In this document: positions 9,246 through 18,449 of the stretch, in pieces
How positions within the stretch are numbered: position 1 is the stretch's first letter
Layout of the letters: each line of letters opens with the position of its first letter
Source of the DNA: Reyranella sp.
GTDB lineage: Bacteria > Pseudomonadota > Alphaproteobacteria > Reyranellales > Reyranellaceae
Length of the DNA: 64,000 nucleotides
Direction: 5' to 3'
Assembly: GCF_030651995.1 (NCBI RefSeq)
Contig: NZ_JAUSBN010000038.1
Span: forward strand, 1 to 64,000
Translations under genes and position numbers: made by a program
The notes under the pieces: model-generated
What the model was told of the DNA's origin: nothing
The model's database searches: none
What the model saw: only the letters and a program-made list of their open reading frames with translations

Positions 9246-11717
9246 ATGAGTTCTTTCCCGTCCCACGCCCGCGTCGTCATCATCGGCGGCGGCATCATGG
9301 GCTGCTCGACCGCCTATCATCTCGCCAAGCTCGGCTGGAAGGACATCGTGCTGCTGGAGCAGGGGCGGTTGAGCGGCGGCACGACCTGGCATGCGGCCGG
9401 ACTCGTGGGCCAGTTGCGCAGCGTCCAGAACCTGACGCGGCTGATCCGCTACAGCACCGAGCTCTATTCGAAGCTAGAGGCCGAGACCGGTCTCGCCACC
9501 GGCTGGAAGCAATCCGGCTCGCTCATCGTGGCGCGCACCGAGGAGCGCATGACCCTGCTGCGCCGCTCGGCCGCGATGGCCAACGGCCAGGGCGTGGTGT
9601 GCGAGCCGCTGACGCCGCAACAGGCCGGCGACAAGTATCCGATCATGCGCACCGACGATCTCGTCGGCGCCGTGTGGCTGCCGGGTGACGGCAAGGCCAA
9701 CCCGGCCGACATCACCCAGTCGCTGGCCAAGGGCGCCCGGAACGGCGGCGTCCGCATCTTCGAGAAGGTACGGGTCACGGCGATCGACACCGAGGAGGGG
9801 CCGGGCGGCCCGCGGGTTACCGGTGTGCAGACGACCGCTGGGCCGATCAAGGCGGAGATCGTCGTCAACTGCGCGGGCCAGTGGGCGCGCCAGCTCGGCC
9901 GCATGGTCGGCGTCACGGTGCCGCTCTATTCCTGCGAGCACATGTACATCGTCACCGAGAAGATGGAGAACGTGCCGCGCGACCTGCCGGTGATGCGCGA
10001 TCCCGATGGCTACATCTATTTCAAGGAGGAGGTCGGCGGCCTGCTGATGGGCGGCTTCGAACCCGAAGCCAAGCCCTGGAACAAGGACGTCATCCCCGAC
10101 GATTTCGAGTTCGGCATGCTGCCGGACGACTGGGACCAGTTCCAGATCCTGATGGATAACGCGCTGATCCGCGTGCCGTCGCTGGAGAAGACCGGCATCA
10201 AGACCTTCATGAACGGCCCGGAAAGCTTCACGCCCGACATGAACTATATCCTGGGCGAGGCGCCGCAGGTCCGTGGCTTCTATGTTGGCGCCGGGTTCAA
10301 CTCGATGGGCATTGCGAGTTCGGGTGGCGCCGGCATGGCGCTGGCCGAATGGATCGTCTCGGGCGAGCCGACGATGGATCTCTGGCCGGTCGATATCCGG
10401 CGCTTCGCGGGCTTTCACGGCAACGATGCCTGGCTGCGCAGCCGCGTCGCCGAGACGCTGGGCCTGCACTACAAGATGCCGTGGCCGCAGCGCGAGCAGG
10501 AGAGCGGCCGGCCGTTCCGCCGCTCGCCGCTCTACGACCGGCTGAAGGCGCGCGGCGCCTGGTTCGGCAACAAGATGGGTTGGGAACGGCCCAACTGGTT
10601 CGCGGGTGCCGGCAAAGTGCCCGAGATGCAGTATGGCTGGGGCCGCGGTGCCCCCGGCGGTTGGTTCGATGCCGTCGCCGCCGAGCACCGTGCGACCCGC
10701 GAAGGCGTGACGATCGCCGACGAGACATCGTTCGGCAAGCTGCTGGTGCAGGGTCGCGATGCCGAGGCGGTGCTGCAGCGTCTTTGCGCCAACGACGTCG
10801 CCGTGCCGGCCGGCCGCACCGTCTATACCGGCGTGCTGAACGAGCGCGGCACCTTCGAGAGCGACCTCACCATCGCGCGGCTGGCACGCGACAAGTTCAT
10901 GGTCATCACCGGCTCGGCCCAACCCATCCGCGACATGGACTGGCTGGGCCGGCACATGCCGGCCGATGCCCACGCCGTCCTGACCGACGTGACGTCGGGC
11001 TGGACGGTGCTGTCGGTCATGGGCCCGAAGAGCCGCGAGCTGCTCCAGAAGGTGAGCAAGGCGGATCTCTCGAACGAGGGCTTTCCCTTCGCCACGATCC
11101 GCGAGATCGGCGTCGGCTACGCCACCGTGCTGGCCTCGCGCCGCACCTACATGGGCGAGTTGGGATGGGAGCTCTACGTCCCGGTCGAGTTCGACGTCAC
11201 CGTGTTCGAGACGCTGCACGAGGCGGGCGCCGAATTCGGCCTGCGCGATGCCGGCTACTACGCCATCGAGACGCTGCGGCTCGAGAAGGGCTACCGCGCC
11301 TGGGGCCGCGAGCTGACGCCCGACGACACGCCGTTCCAGGCCGGCCTCGCCTGGGCGGTGAAGCTCGACAAGCCGGGCGGTTTCATCGGCCAGAAGGCGC
11401 TGGTCGAGGCCAAGGGCAAGCCGTTGGCCCGGCGACTGGTGTCGGTCGTCCTGGAGGATGGCGAACCGCTGCTGTGGGGCGGCGAGGCGCTGCTGCGCGA
11501 TGGCCACCCGGTCGGCGATCTCACCTCGGCAGGCTACGGCCATACGCTCGGCGCGTCGGTCGGGCTGGGCTACGTGAAACGCGGCGACGGCCAGGCGATC
11601 GACGCGGCGTGGCTGGAAGGCGGTCGCTTCGAGGTCGACCTTGCCGGCACGCGGTTCGCCGCGAAGGTCTCGCTGCGCGCGCCTTACGATCCCAGCGGGC
11701 TGCGGATCAAGGGCTGA
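9246..11717 (+). CDS. FAD-dependent dehydrogenase with GcvT-like C-terminus (dimethylglycine/sarcosine dehydrogenase family)
   Basis: An 823-residue flavoprotein of the dimethylglycine dehydrogenase/sarcosine dehydrogenase architecture. Residues ~5-380 are a DAO-type FAD domain with the Rossmann motif VVIIGGGIMGCSTAYHL and the GGTTWHAAGLVGQLR block, whose His is the covalent FAD site in DMGDH. Residues ~425-820 are the folate-binding GcvT/aminomethyltransferase domain (RLEKGYRAWGRELTPDDTP). Such enzymes oxidatively N-demethylate glycine derivatives and pass the one-carbon unit to tetrahydrofolate. Start ATG 9246 is chosen because GGAG lies seven bases upstream; an ATG at 9234 lacks this. The 3' end overlaps the convergent Na/Pi transporter gene by 34 nt. 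The substrate is not certain; an N-methylated amine such as an N-methyl aminophosphonate is a context-based guess only. Confidence 0.9.
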   Translation: MSSFPSHARVVIIGGGIMGCSTAYHLAKLGWKDIVLLEQGRLSGGTTWHAAGLVGQLRSVQNLTRLIRYSTELYSKLEAETGLATGWKQSGSLIVARTEERMTLLRRSAAMANGQGVVCEPLTPQQAGDKYPIMRTDDLVGAVWLPGDGKANPADITQSLAKGARNGGVRIFEKVRVTAIDTEEGPGGPRVTGVQTTAGPIKAEIVVNCAGQWARQLGRMVGVTVPLYSCEHMYIVTEKMENVPRDLPVMRDPDGYIYFKEEVGGLLMGGFEPEAKPWNKDVIPDDFEFGMLPDDWDQFQILMDNALIRVPSLEKTGIKTFMNGPESFTPDMNYILGEAPQVRGFYVGAGFNSMGIASSGGAGMALAEWIVSGEPTMDLWPVDIRRFAGFHGNDAWLRSRVAETLGLHYKMPWPQREQESGRPFRRSPLYDRLKARGAWFGNKMGWERPNWFAGAGKVPEMQYGWGRGAPGGWFDAVAAEHRATREGVTIADETSFGKLLVQGRDAEAVLQRLCANDVAVPAGRTVYTGVLNERGTFESDLTIARLARDKFMVITGSAQPIRDMDWLGRHMPADAHAVLTDVTSGWTVLSVMGPKSRELLQKVSKADLSNEGFPFATIREIGVGYATVLASRRTYMGELGWELYVPVEFDVTVFETLHEAGAEFGLRDAGYYAIETLRLEKGYRAWGRELTPDDTPFQAGLAWAVKLDKPGGFIGQKALVEAKGKPLARRLVSVVLEDGEPLLWGGEALLRDGHPVGDLTSAGYGHTLGASVGLGYVKRGDGQAIDAAWLEGGRFEVDLAGTRFAAKVSLRAPYDPSGLRIKG

Positions 11718-13369
11718 TCCGTCGTCGTCCTGAGGCGCGTCTCGGCAAGCTCGCCGGCGGCTTCGAGGATCGGATAGGCCACCGTCGTCAGGTGGCCGTT
11801 GATGCGCTTCAGGTCGCGGATCACGTCCATGTGGATCGAGCTGGTCTCGATCGACTCGGGGCGTCCCTCGCGCAGGCGCGCATAGTGGCTGTCGGCGGCG
11901 CGGGCCTCGGCCTCGCGCATGGCGGTCTTCTCCGCGACCAGGCGGCGGGCCAGGGTGATGTCGCGCGTCGTGAAGACGTTCAGCGCCAGCCGCAGATTGT
12001 CCAGCACGCGGGCGTGGAAGGCGCGCAGCTCCGCCGTGCCCTCGGCCGAGAAGGCGTAGCGGTTCTTGATCTTCTTGGCCGCCAGTTCCATCAGGTTCTT
12101 GTCGATGATGTCGCCGGCATGTTCGAGGTTGGTGACGAAGGTCAGGATCTCGACGTAACGCCTGCCGTCGTCTTCGCCCAGCTCCGTGCGTGACGTCTGG
12201 ATCAGGTAGAGCTTGATCGCCTCGTAGAGGCTGTCGACCGCATCGTCCGCCGCCTCGATCGCCTTCATGGCGCGCGCGTCGTTCTTCTCGAACACGTCCA
12301 TCGTCTGGCGCAGCATGTCGGCGACCCTGTCTCCCAGATTGAGCGTCTCGCGCAGGGCGCAGCCCAGCGCCTCGGCCGGCGTGTCGAGCACATTGGGGTC
12401 GAGATTGCGCGGCTTGCCGGGGTCGTCGGTCTGCGGACGGTCGGGCACCAGGCGGCGACAGAGGGCGGCCACCGGATCGATCAGCGGCAGGAAGACGATG
12501 GCGGCCACCACGCTGAAGGCGGTGTGGAAGTTGACGAGCAGGCGCCCGGGCGCCGGGTCGACCATCATCAGCCATTGATGAAACTGTCCCAGGAACGGCA
12601 GCAGCGCGATGCCGACCGCAACGCGCGTGATGAGGTTGCCCAGCGGCAGGCGCCGCGCCTCGGTGTCGGTGGCGGCCTGGTCAAAATAGGGGGCGATCGC
12701 GCCGCCGATATTGGCACCGATCACCATCGCCATGCCGAGCTTGGGATCGATGATGCCGGTCGAGGCGAACGACATGACCAGCAGCACGGTCGAGAGGCTG
12801 GAATGGATGAACCAGGTGGCGGCGGCCGCCACGAGGACACCCATCACGTATTCGTTCTGCAGGCCTTCCAGCACGGCGACGAAGGCCGGGGCGGAGCGCA
12901 ACGGCAGGGCGGCGGCTTCGAGCAGGTGGAGCGACAGCAGCATCAGGCCGAGGCCGATGGCGACGCGGCCGAGATGGCGCGCCCTGTCGGAGCTGTTCGA
13001 CAGGAAGGCGATGACGCCGCCGGCGATCATCAACGGCGAGACCCAGCCGAGCGGGAAGGAGAGGATCTGCGCCGTCAGCGTCGTGCCGACATTGGCGCCC
13101 AGCATCACGGCGAGGCCGATCGACAGCGAGATCAGCCCGCGGCCGGCGAAGGAGGCAAGCAGCAGGGCGGTCGCGGTGCTGGACTGAAGCACCCCCGTCA
13201 GCACGACGCCGCCCGTGAAGGCCGAGAACCGGTTGCGCGAGCAGGCGCCGATGGCGCGGCGCAAGGTGGCGCCGAAGGCACGGGTCAGGCCGGTACGCAC
13301 CATGCGGACGCCCCACAGCAGCAGGCAGACGCTGCCGAGAACGTTCAGGATGGTGTCGATGCCTTGCAT
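11684..13369 (-). CDS. Na/Pi cotransporter family protein with PhoU-like C-terminus
   Basis: A 561-residue NptA/YjbB-type inner-membrane protein. Residues ~1-330 are hydrophobic with two copies of the NaPi repeat: GVLQSSTATALLLASFAG near residue 60 and HSSLSTVLLVMSFASTG near 190. The second half (~340-540) is a helical PhoU-like domain rich in charged residues (ALRETLNLGDRVADMLRQ, LEHAGDIIDKNLMEL). Family members move phosphate with sodium, some of them outward. It lies between the DMGDH-like gene and the phosphonate genes, so export of surplus phosphate released by PhnA is a reasonable but unproven role. ATG start; the end overlaps the convergent neighbour. Confidence 0.9.
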   Translation of the reverse strand: MQGIDTILNVLGSVCLLLWGVRMVRTGLTRAFGATLRRAIGACSRNRFSAFTGGVVLTGVLQSSTATALLLASFAGRGLISLSIGLAVMLGANVGTTLTAQILSFPLGWVSPLMIAGGVIAFLSNSSDRARHLGRVAIGLGLMLLSLHLLEAAALPLRSAPAFVAVLEGLQNEYVMGVLVAAAATWFIHSSLSTVLLVMSFASTGIIDPKLGMAMVIGANIGGAIAPYFDQAATDTEARRLPLGNLITRVAVGIALLPFLGQFHQWLMMVDPAPGRLLVNFHTAFSVVAAIVFLPLIDPVAALCRRLVPDRPQTDDPGKPRNLDPNVLDTPAEALGCALRETLNLGDRVADMLRQTMDVFEKNDARAMKAIEAADDAVDSLYEAIKLYLIQTSRTELGEDDGRRYVEILTFVTNLEHAGDIIDKNLMELAAKKIKNRYAFSAEGTAELRAFHARVLDNLRLALNVFTTRDITLARRLVAEKTAMREAEARAADSHYARLREGRPESIETSSIHMDVIRDLKRINGHLTTVAYPILEAAGELAETRLRTTTDQPLIRSPLGS

Positions 13370-13438
13370 GATCGTGGAATCCTACGCCTCGCCGTTTGAG
13401 GATGAAAGTTTTTTGACAGTTTTGTTACGACGTGTGCT

Positions 13439-14305
13439 TCAGGAAGCCAGCCGCGTCGCTTCGTCCATGAAGGCTCGAACGAGCGCCACGCGCCGGCGCT
13501 CCTGCAGGCACACGGCATATTCCGCGACCGCCAGATCCTGGTCGGTGATGGTGATGCGGCGGAAACGCCGGTCTTCGCCGAGTTCGCTTGCGAACACGGC
13601 GCCGATGCCGAATCCGGCCGCAACCGCCTCGCGCACGCCTTCTCGGGTCTGCACCTCGACGATCGACGCCGGCCTGATATCGGCCGCCGCCATCGCCTGT
13701 TCAAGCACTTCGCGGGTGATCGAGCCGCGTTCGCGCAGAACCAGTTCCTGACCGCCCAAGGCCGAAAGGGGCGTACGGCCACGTCTGGCGAGCGCATGGC
13801 CGGCGGGTGCGAACAGGACCAGCCGATCGGTCCGCAACCGCACGGCGTGCAGCCGTGGATCGGACAGGCTCTTGGCCATCACGGCGACGTCGGCCTCGTG
13901 CCGTAGCAGGCGCTCCAGCACGACTGCGGAATTGTCGATCGACAGGGCAAAGGTGAGGCCGCCGGCCCGTTTGCGCAGCGCGGCCATGATCGGCACCACA
14001 TGGTGCGCGGAGTCGGCGGCAATGCGCAGATGGCCGCGGGTCAGGGCCTGCTCGCCCAACAGCAGGGCTTGTGCCTCGTCCTGGAGCGCGAACAGACGCG
14101 TCGTCACGCCGTGGAGCTGTCGACCCGTTTCGGTGGGCGTGACGGTGCGCCCACGGCGGTCGAACAGGTGGACGCCATAGGCTTTCTCCAGGGCCGTGAC
14201 CTGGCCCGACAGGTTGGGCTGGCTGAGACCGGAGGCGCGGGCGGCGGCCGAGAAGGAGCCGGCCTCGGCCACGAGATGAAAGGCGCGGAGCTGGGTGGGC
14301 GTCAT
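13439..14305 (-). CDS. LysR-type regulator, probable activator of phnWAY
   Basis: A 288-residue LysR-type regulator. The winged HTH is residues ~4-62 (LRAFHLVAEAGSFSAAARA, LSQPNLSGQVTALE); the effector-binding domain follows from ~90. The start ATG at 14305 puts the HTH at the normal distance from the N-terminus; the frame stays open to 14470, but that extension crosses the promoter region. It is divergent from phnW with only 73 nt between starts, the classic LysR/target layout, and an equivalent regulator accompanies phnWAY in other alphaproteobacteria. The effector is probably AEP or a downstream phosphonate (inference). Confidence 0.9.
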   Translation of the reverse strand: MTPTQLRAFHLVAEAGSFSAAARASGLSQPNLSGQVTALEKAYGVHLFDRRGRTVTPTETGRQLHGVTTRLFALQDEAQALLLGEQALTRGHLRIAADSAHHVVPIMAALRKRAGGLTFALSIDNSAVVLERLLRHEADVAVMAKSLSDPRLHAVRLRTDRLVLFAPAGHALARRGRTPLSALGGQELVLRERGSITREVLEQAMAAADIRPASIVEVQTREGVREAVAAGFGIGAVFASELGEDRRFRRITITDQDLAVAEYAVCLQERRRVALVRAFMDEATRLAS

Positions 14306-14378
14306 ATATAATAAACCGATAGTTAACATATGAAATATATACTGGACGGATAGAAACGACCAGACGATCATCCGCCCC
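14306..14378. promoter_or_regulatory. Divergent LysR/phnW promoter-operator region
   Basis: A 73-nt gap with a strikingly A/T-rich core (about 14303-14342) in otherwise GC-rich DNA. It contains the palindromes GTTAAC (14322-14327) and CATATG (14327-14332) and paired ATATAT tracts. TATACT at 14338-14343 is a good -10 for phnW (5 of 6 consensus bases), with no good -35 at 16-18 nt, as expected for an activator-dependent promoter. The A/T-rich arms are candidate LysR sites; boundaries are inferred. Confidence 0.55.
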
Positions 14379-15530
14379 ATGACCACCAAGCCAGCTGCCT
14401 CCGAAACCGGCGATCCGCTCCTGCTGACGCCCGGCCCGCTCACCACCTCGGCCAGCGTGAAGCAGGCCATGGTCCACGACTGGGGCTCGCGCGATCAGGG
14501 CTTCATCGCCATCAACAAGATGGTGCTGGAGAAGATCGTCGAGCTGGCCGGCGCGCAGGGGACGCACGTCACCGTGCCGGTGCAGGGCTCCGGGACCTTC
14601 GCCGTGGAAGCGATGATCACCAGCTTCGTGCCGAAGTCCGGCAAGCTGCTGGTCGTCATCAACGGTGCCTATGGCCAGCGCGCGAAAAAGATCGCCGAAA
14701 TCGCCGGCCGGGCGGTGGCGACCTACGAGACGCCGGAGGATACGCCCCCCGATCTCGCCAAACTGGAAGCGATGCTGGTAGCCGATCCTGCCATTACTCA
14801 CGTCTTCGCGGTCCATTGCGAGACGACGTCAGGTATCCTCAACCCGATCGCGGCGATCGCTGCCCTGGTGAAGAAGCAGGGCCGCCGCCTGCTGGTCGAT
14901 TCGATGTCGGCCTTCGGCGCGATCGAGATCGATGCGCGCAATATCCATTACGACGCACTGGCGGCCTCCTCGAACAAGTGCCTCGAAGGCGTGCCGGGCC
15001 TCGGCTTCGTGGTCTGCCGCCACTCGGCACTGGCCGAATGCAAAGGCAACGCGACCACGCTGGTACTCGACCTGTTCGACCAGGCGGAGGGCTTCGCCAA
15101 GACCGGCCAGTACCGTTTCACGCCGCCGATCCACGTCATCGTGGCGCTGGGCAAGGCGATCGAGGAGCACGCGGAAGAGGGCGGCGTGGCGGGCCGCGGC
15201 AGGCGCTATCGCGAGAATGCCAAGGTGCTGATCGACGGCATGCGCGCCATGGGCTTCCGGACGCTGCTGCCGAACGACCTGCAGGCGCCGATCATCGTCA
15301 CCTTCCACATGCCGACCGATCCGAAGTTCGTCTTCCAGAACTTCTATGACGGACTCAAGGACCGCGGCTACGTGATCTATCCGGGCAAGCTCACCGTGGC
15401 GGATTCGTTCCGCATGGGCTGTATCGGCCGACTCAATGCCGACCACATGCGCGGCGCCCTGGCGGCGGTCCGCGAGGTGCTGGACGAGATGCGGGTCACC
15501 AACGGCGGCCCGGCTCTGGCGGCAGAATAG
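14379..15530 (+). CDS. phnW: 2-aminoethylphosphonate:pyruvate aminotransferase
   Basis: A 383-residue class V (subgroup IV) PLP aminotransferase. PhnW converts 2-aminoethylphosphonate plus pyruvate to phosphonoacetaldehyde plus alanine. The N-terminal block LLLTPGPLTTSASVKQAM with DWGSRD, the CETTSGILNP stretch, DSMSAFGAIEID and the PLP lysine in SSNKCLEGVPGLGFV are all characteristic. TGQYRFTPPIHVIVALGKA near the C-terminus also matches. Length is normal for the family. It is first in an operon with phnA (11-nt gap) and phnY (9-nt gap), so the product is oxidised to phosphonoacetate and hydrolysed. It is probably controlled by the divergent LysR gene. Confidence 0.96.
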   Translation: MTTKPAASETGDPLLLTPGPLTTSASVKQAMVHDWGSRDQGFIAINKMVLEKIVELAGAQGTHVTVPVQGSGTFAVEAMITSFVPKSGKLLVVINGAYGQRAKKIAEIAGRAVATYETPEDTPPDLAKLEAMLVADPAITHVFAVHCETTSGILNPIAAIAALVKKQGRRLLVDSMSAFGAIEIDARNIHYDALAASSNKCLEGVPGLGFVVCRHSALAECKGNATTLVLDLFDQAEGFAKTGQYRFTPPIHVIVALGKAIEEHAEEGGVAGRGRRYRENAKVLIDGMRAMGFRTLLPNDLQAPIIVTFHMPTDPKFVFQNFYDGLKDRGYVIYPGKLTVADSFRMGCIGRLNADHMRGALAAVREVLDEMRVTNGGPALAAE

Positions 15531-15541
15531 GGGAACGACAC

Positions 15542-16798
15542 ATGGCACCCGACAGCATCAACGTCAGCGGCGGCGACATCGCCGTCAACGGCCGCACCTA
15601 TCGCCTGCCGCGCCAGCCCGTCGTCGTGGTCTGCGTCGACGGTTCGGAGCCGGGCTACATCGAGCGCGCCGTCGAGGCGGGCCGGGCGCCGTGGTTTGCG
15701 AAGGTCCTGAAGGAAGGCACCAACCTCGTCGGCGACTGCGTGGTGCCGAGCTTCACCAACCCGAACAACCTCTCGATCGTCACCGGCCGTCCTCCGGCCG
15801 TCCATGGCATCTGCGGCAATTACTTCCTCGATCCCGACACGGGCAAGGAAGTGATGATGAACGACCCGAAGTTCCTGCGGGTCGAGACGCTGTTCCCGGT
15901 CTTCCAGCGCGCCGGCTGCCGCATCGCCGTCATCACCGCCAAGGACAAGCTGCGCGGCCTGCTGGGCAAGGGGCTCGAACTGGGCGCCGGCAAGGCCTGC
16001 TCCTTCTCGTCGGAGAAGTCGGACATGGCGACCCTGGCCGATAACGGCATCGACCAGGTGAACGAGCTGGTCGGCATGGGCGTGCCCGACGTCTACAGCG
16101 CCGGCCTCTCGGAGTTCGTGTTCGCCGCCGGCGTCAAGCTGATGGAGCGCGACCGGCCGGAGATCATGTATCTCTCGACCACCGACTATATCCAGCACAA
16201 GCACGCGCCGGGCACCCCGGTCGCCAATGACTTCTACGCCATGATGGACGGCTACCTGGCGAAGCTCGACGCCCTTGGCTGCACCATCGTCGTCACCGCC
16301 GACCACGGCATGAACGCCAAGTTCGGCAGCGACGGCCAGCTGGACGTCATCTACCTGCAGGACGTGTTCGACGGCTGGGTGGGCAAGGACAAGGCCCGCG
16401 TCATCCTGCCGATCACCGATCCCTATGTCGTGCATCACGGCGCGCTGGGCTCCTTCGCCGTCGTCTATTGCGATAATCCCAAGGAGTGGGCCGCCAAGCT
16501 GAAGGCGATGCCGGGCATCGAAGCGGCGCTCACCAAGGAAGAGGCGGCGGCCCGGTTCGAACTGCCGGCCGATCGCCTGGGTGACCTCATCGTCGTCTCG
16601 ACCCAGCACAAGGTGCTGGGCACCTCGGCCTCGCGGCATGACCTCTCGGGCCTCACCGAGCCGCTGCGCAGCCACGGTGGCATCTCCGAGCAGCGCGTCC
16701 CGCTGCTGTGCAACCGCAAGCTCGCGAACGGCGATACGGGGGCGCATCGCTGGCGCAACTTCGACGCCTTCGATCTCGCCCTCAACCTCGTCGCCTGA
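15542..16798 (+). CDS. phnA: Phosphonoacetate hydrolase
   Basis: A 418-residue alkaline-phosphatase-superfamily zinc hydrolase that cleaves phosphonoacetate to acetate and phosphate. The nucleophilic Thr lies in PSFTNPNNLSIVTGRPP. Zinc ligands are visible in the N-terminal CVDGSEPGY, in TDYIQHKHAPG (Asp, His) and in TADHGMNAKF (Asp, His). The HDLSGLTEPLRSHGGISEQ block near the C-terminus also fits PhnA. This is the C-P hydrolase of phosphonoacetate, not the unrelated small E. coli protein of the same name. It is flanked by phnW and phnY with very short spacers. Length is as expected (about 410). Confidence 0.95.
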   Translation: MAPDSINVSGGDIAVNGRTYRLPRQPVVVVCVDGSEPGYIERAVEAGRAPWFAKVLKEGTNLVGDCVVPSFTNPNNLSIVTGRPPAVHGICGNYFLDPDTGKEVMMNDPKFLRVETLFPVFQRAGCRIAVITAKDKLRGLLGKGLELGAGKACSFSSEKSDMATLADNGIDQVNELVGMGVPDVYSAGLSEFVFAAGVKLMERDRPEIMYLSTTDYIQHKHAPGTPVANDFYAMMDGYLAKLDALGCTIVVTADHGMNAKFGSDGQLDVIYLQDVFDGWVGKDKARVILPITDPYVVHHGALGSFAVVYCDNPKEWAAKLKAMPGIEAALTKEEAAARFELPADRLGDLIVVSTQHKVLGTSASRHDLSGLTEPLRSHGGISEQRVPLLCNRKLANGDTGAHRWRNFDAFDLALNLVA

Positions 16799-16807
16799 GA
16801 GAGTTCC

Positions 16808-18262
16808 ATGGACACCATCACCCGCACGGGCTCCGACGTCCGGCACGAGTATCTCCGCATCGCCGGCAGGAAGGTCGAGACGCAGGCGCGCCTGGAAGTG
16901 CGCTTCCCCTGGGACAACCGCCTGGTCGGCACCGTGCCGTGCGCCACGCCCGAGTTGGTCGCCGAGGCCTTCCAGATCGCCCACGACTACAAGCCGAAGC
17001 TCACGCGCTATCAGCGCCAGCAGATCCTGCTCAAGACGGCGGACCTGCTCGTTTCGCGCAAGGAAGAGCTGTCGCGCCTGATCACCCTGGAGTCGGGCCT
17101 CTGCCTGAAGGACTCCCTCTACGAGGTCGGCCGCGCCTACGACGTCTTCACCTTCGCAGGTCAGCTCTGCATGCTGGATGACGGGCAGACCTTCTCCTGC
17201 GATCTCACCCCGCACGGCAAGTCGCGCAAGATCTTCACCCTGCGCCAGCCGTTGAACGCGATTTCCGCGATCACCCCGTTCAACCATCCGCTGAACATGG
17301 TGGCGCACAAGCTGGCGCCGGCTTTCGCGACCAACAACTGCGTCGTGCTTAAGCCCACCGAGCTGACACCGCTCACCGCGCTGTTTCTTGCGGACACGCT
17401 TTACGAGGCCGGTCTGCCGCCGGAAATGCTGTCGGTCATCACCGGCAATCCGTCCGACATCGGCGACGCAATGATCGTCGATCCGCGCGCCGACCTCGTG
17501 ACCTTCACAGGCTCAGTGCGGGTCGGCAAGTACATCGCCGAGAAGGCCGGCTACAAGCGCATCGTGCTTGAGTTGGGCGGCAACGACCCGCTGATCGTCA
17601 TGGAGGATGCCGACCTCGACAAGGCGGCCGAGCTGGCCGTCGCCGGCGCCACCAAGAATTCCGGCCAGCGCTGCACTGCCGTGAAGCGCATCCTGGTGGT
17701 CGACAAGGTGGCCGATGCCTTCGTCGAGAGGGTGCTGGCCAAGGCGAAGAAGCTGAAGGCCGGCGATCCGCTCGATCCAGAGACCGATGTCGGCACCGTG
17801 ATCCACGAACGCGCGGCGACGCTGTTCCAGAACCGGGTGAGCGAAGCGGTGGCGAAGCACGGCGCGAAGTTGCTGCACGGCAACGACCGCCAGGGTGCGC
17901 TCTTCCCGCCGACCGTCGTCGATCATGTCGACCCTCAGGCCGAACTGGTGCGCGAGGAGACCTTCGGCCCGGCGATCCCGATCATCCGCGTGAGGGACAT
18001 CGCGCACGCCATCCAGGTCTCCAACGGCACCGCCTATGGCCTGTCGTCGGGTGTCTGCACCGACCGACTCGACTACATCACGAAGTTCGTCGACGAACTG
18101 CAGGTCGGCACGGTGAACGTCTGGGAAGTGCCGGGCTATCGCATCGAGATGTCGCCCTTCGGCGGCATCAAGGATTCGGGCCTCGGCTACAAGGAAGGCG
18201 TGCTCGAGGCGATGAAGAGCTTCACCAACGTGAAGACCTGGTCGCTGCCCTGGCCGGGCTGA
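16808..18262 (+). CDS. phnY: Phosphonoacetaldehyde dehydrogenase
   Basis: A 484-residue NAD(P)-dependent aldehyde dehydrogenase. PhnY oxidises phosphonoacetaldehyde to phosphonoacetate, linking PhnW to PhnA. Catalytic features are [11 protein letters not shown] (nucleophilic Cys), [12 protein letters not shown] (general-base Glu) and the Asn in [14 protein letters not shown]. The [16 protein letters not shown]-terminal motif is intact. ATG start nine bases after phnA. The ALDH family alone would not fix the substrate; the operon does. A palindromic repeat follows at 18302. Confidence 0.94.
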   Translation: MDTITRTGSDVRHEYLRIAGRKVETQARLEVRFPWDNRLVGTVPCATPELVAEAFQIAHDYKPKLTRYQRQQILLKTADLLVSRKEELSRLITLESGLCLKDSLYEVGRAYDVFTFAGQLCMLDDGQTFSCDLTPHGKSRKIFTLRQPLNAISAITPFNHPLNMVAHKLAPAFATNNCVVLKPTELTPLTALFLADTLYEAGLPPEMLSVITGNPSDIGDAMIVDPRADLVTFTGSVRVGKYIAEKAGYKRIVLELGGNDPLIVMEDADLDKAAELAVAGATKNSGQRCTAVKRILVVDKVADAFVERVLAKAKKLKAGDPLDPETDVGTVIHERAATLFQNRVSEAVAKHGAKLLHGNDRQGALFPPTVVDHVDPQAELVREETFGPAIPIIRVRDIAHAIQVSNGTAYGLSSGVCTDRLDYITKFVDELQVGTVNVWEVPGYRIEMSPFGGIKDSGLGYKEGVLEAMKSFTNVKTWSLPWPG

Positions 18263-18301
18263 CACCGGCCAGCATTCCGAGGCCTATCGCAAAAAAAGTT
18301 T

Positions 18302-18416
18302 CCGTCGTCTCGACCGGAGCGCGCAGCGCGGAGTGGAGAGACCTTTTTTCCACTTGGAACCGTCAAATCGCGGAAAAAGGTCCCTCCACTCCGCTTCGCT
18401 CCGGTCGGGACGACGG
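18302..18416. repeat. Long palindromic intergenic element after phnY
   Basis: The arms CCGTCGTCTCGACCGGAGCG (18302-18321) and CGCTCCGGTCGGGACGACGG (18397-18416) pair almost perfectly. Inside them GGAGTGGAG pairs with CTCCACTCC, and A/T runs lie in the loop (CTTTTTTCC, GGAAAAAGG). It lies between the convergent phnY and DUF2950 genes and could act as a bidirectional terminator. It is likely a dispersed REP/MITE-like unit. Confidence 0.7.
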
Positions 18417-18449
18417 GCAAGTGAGGCCCGCAGCCGGTAGCGCCCGCCG

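Noticed and set aside
9474..12575. A 1033-codon minus-strand frame across the dehydrogenase and Na/Pi genes
   Set aside because: Same antisense artefact; it spans two real genes on different strands and has no recognisable domain.
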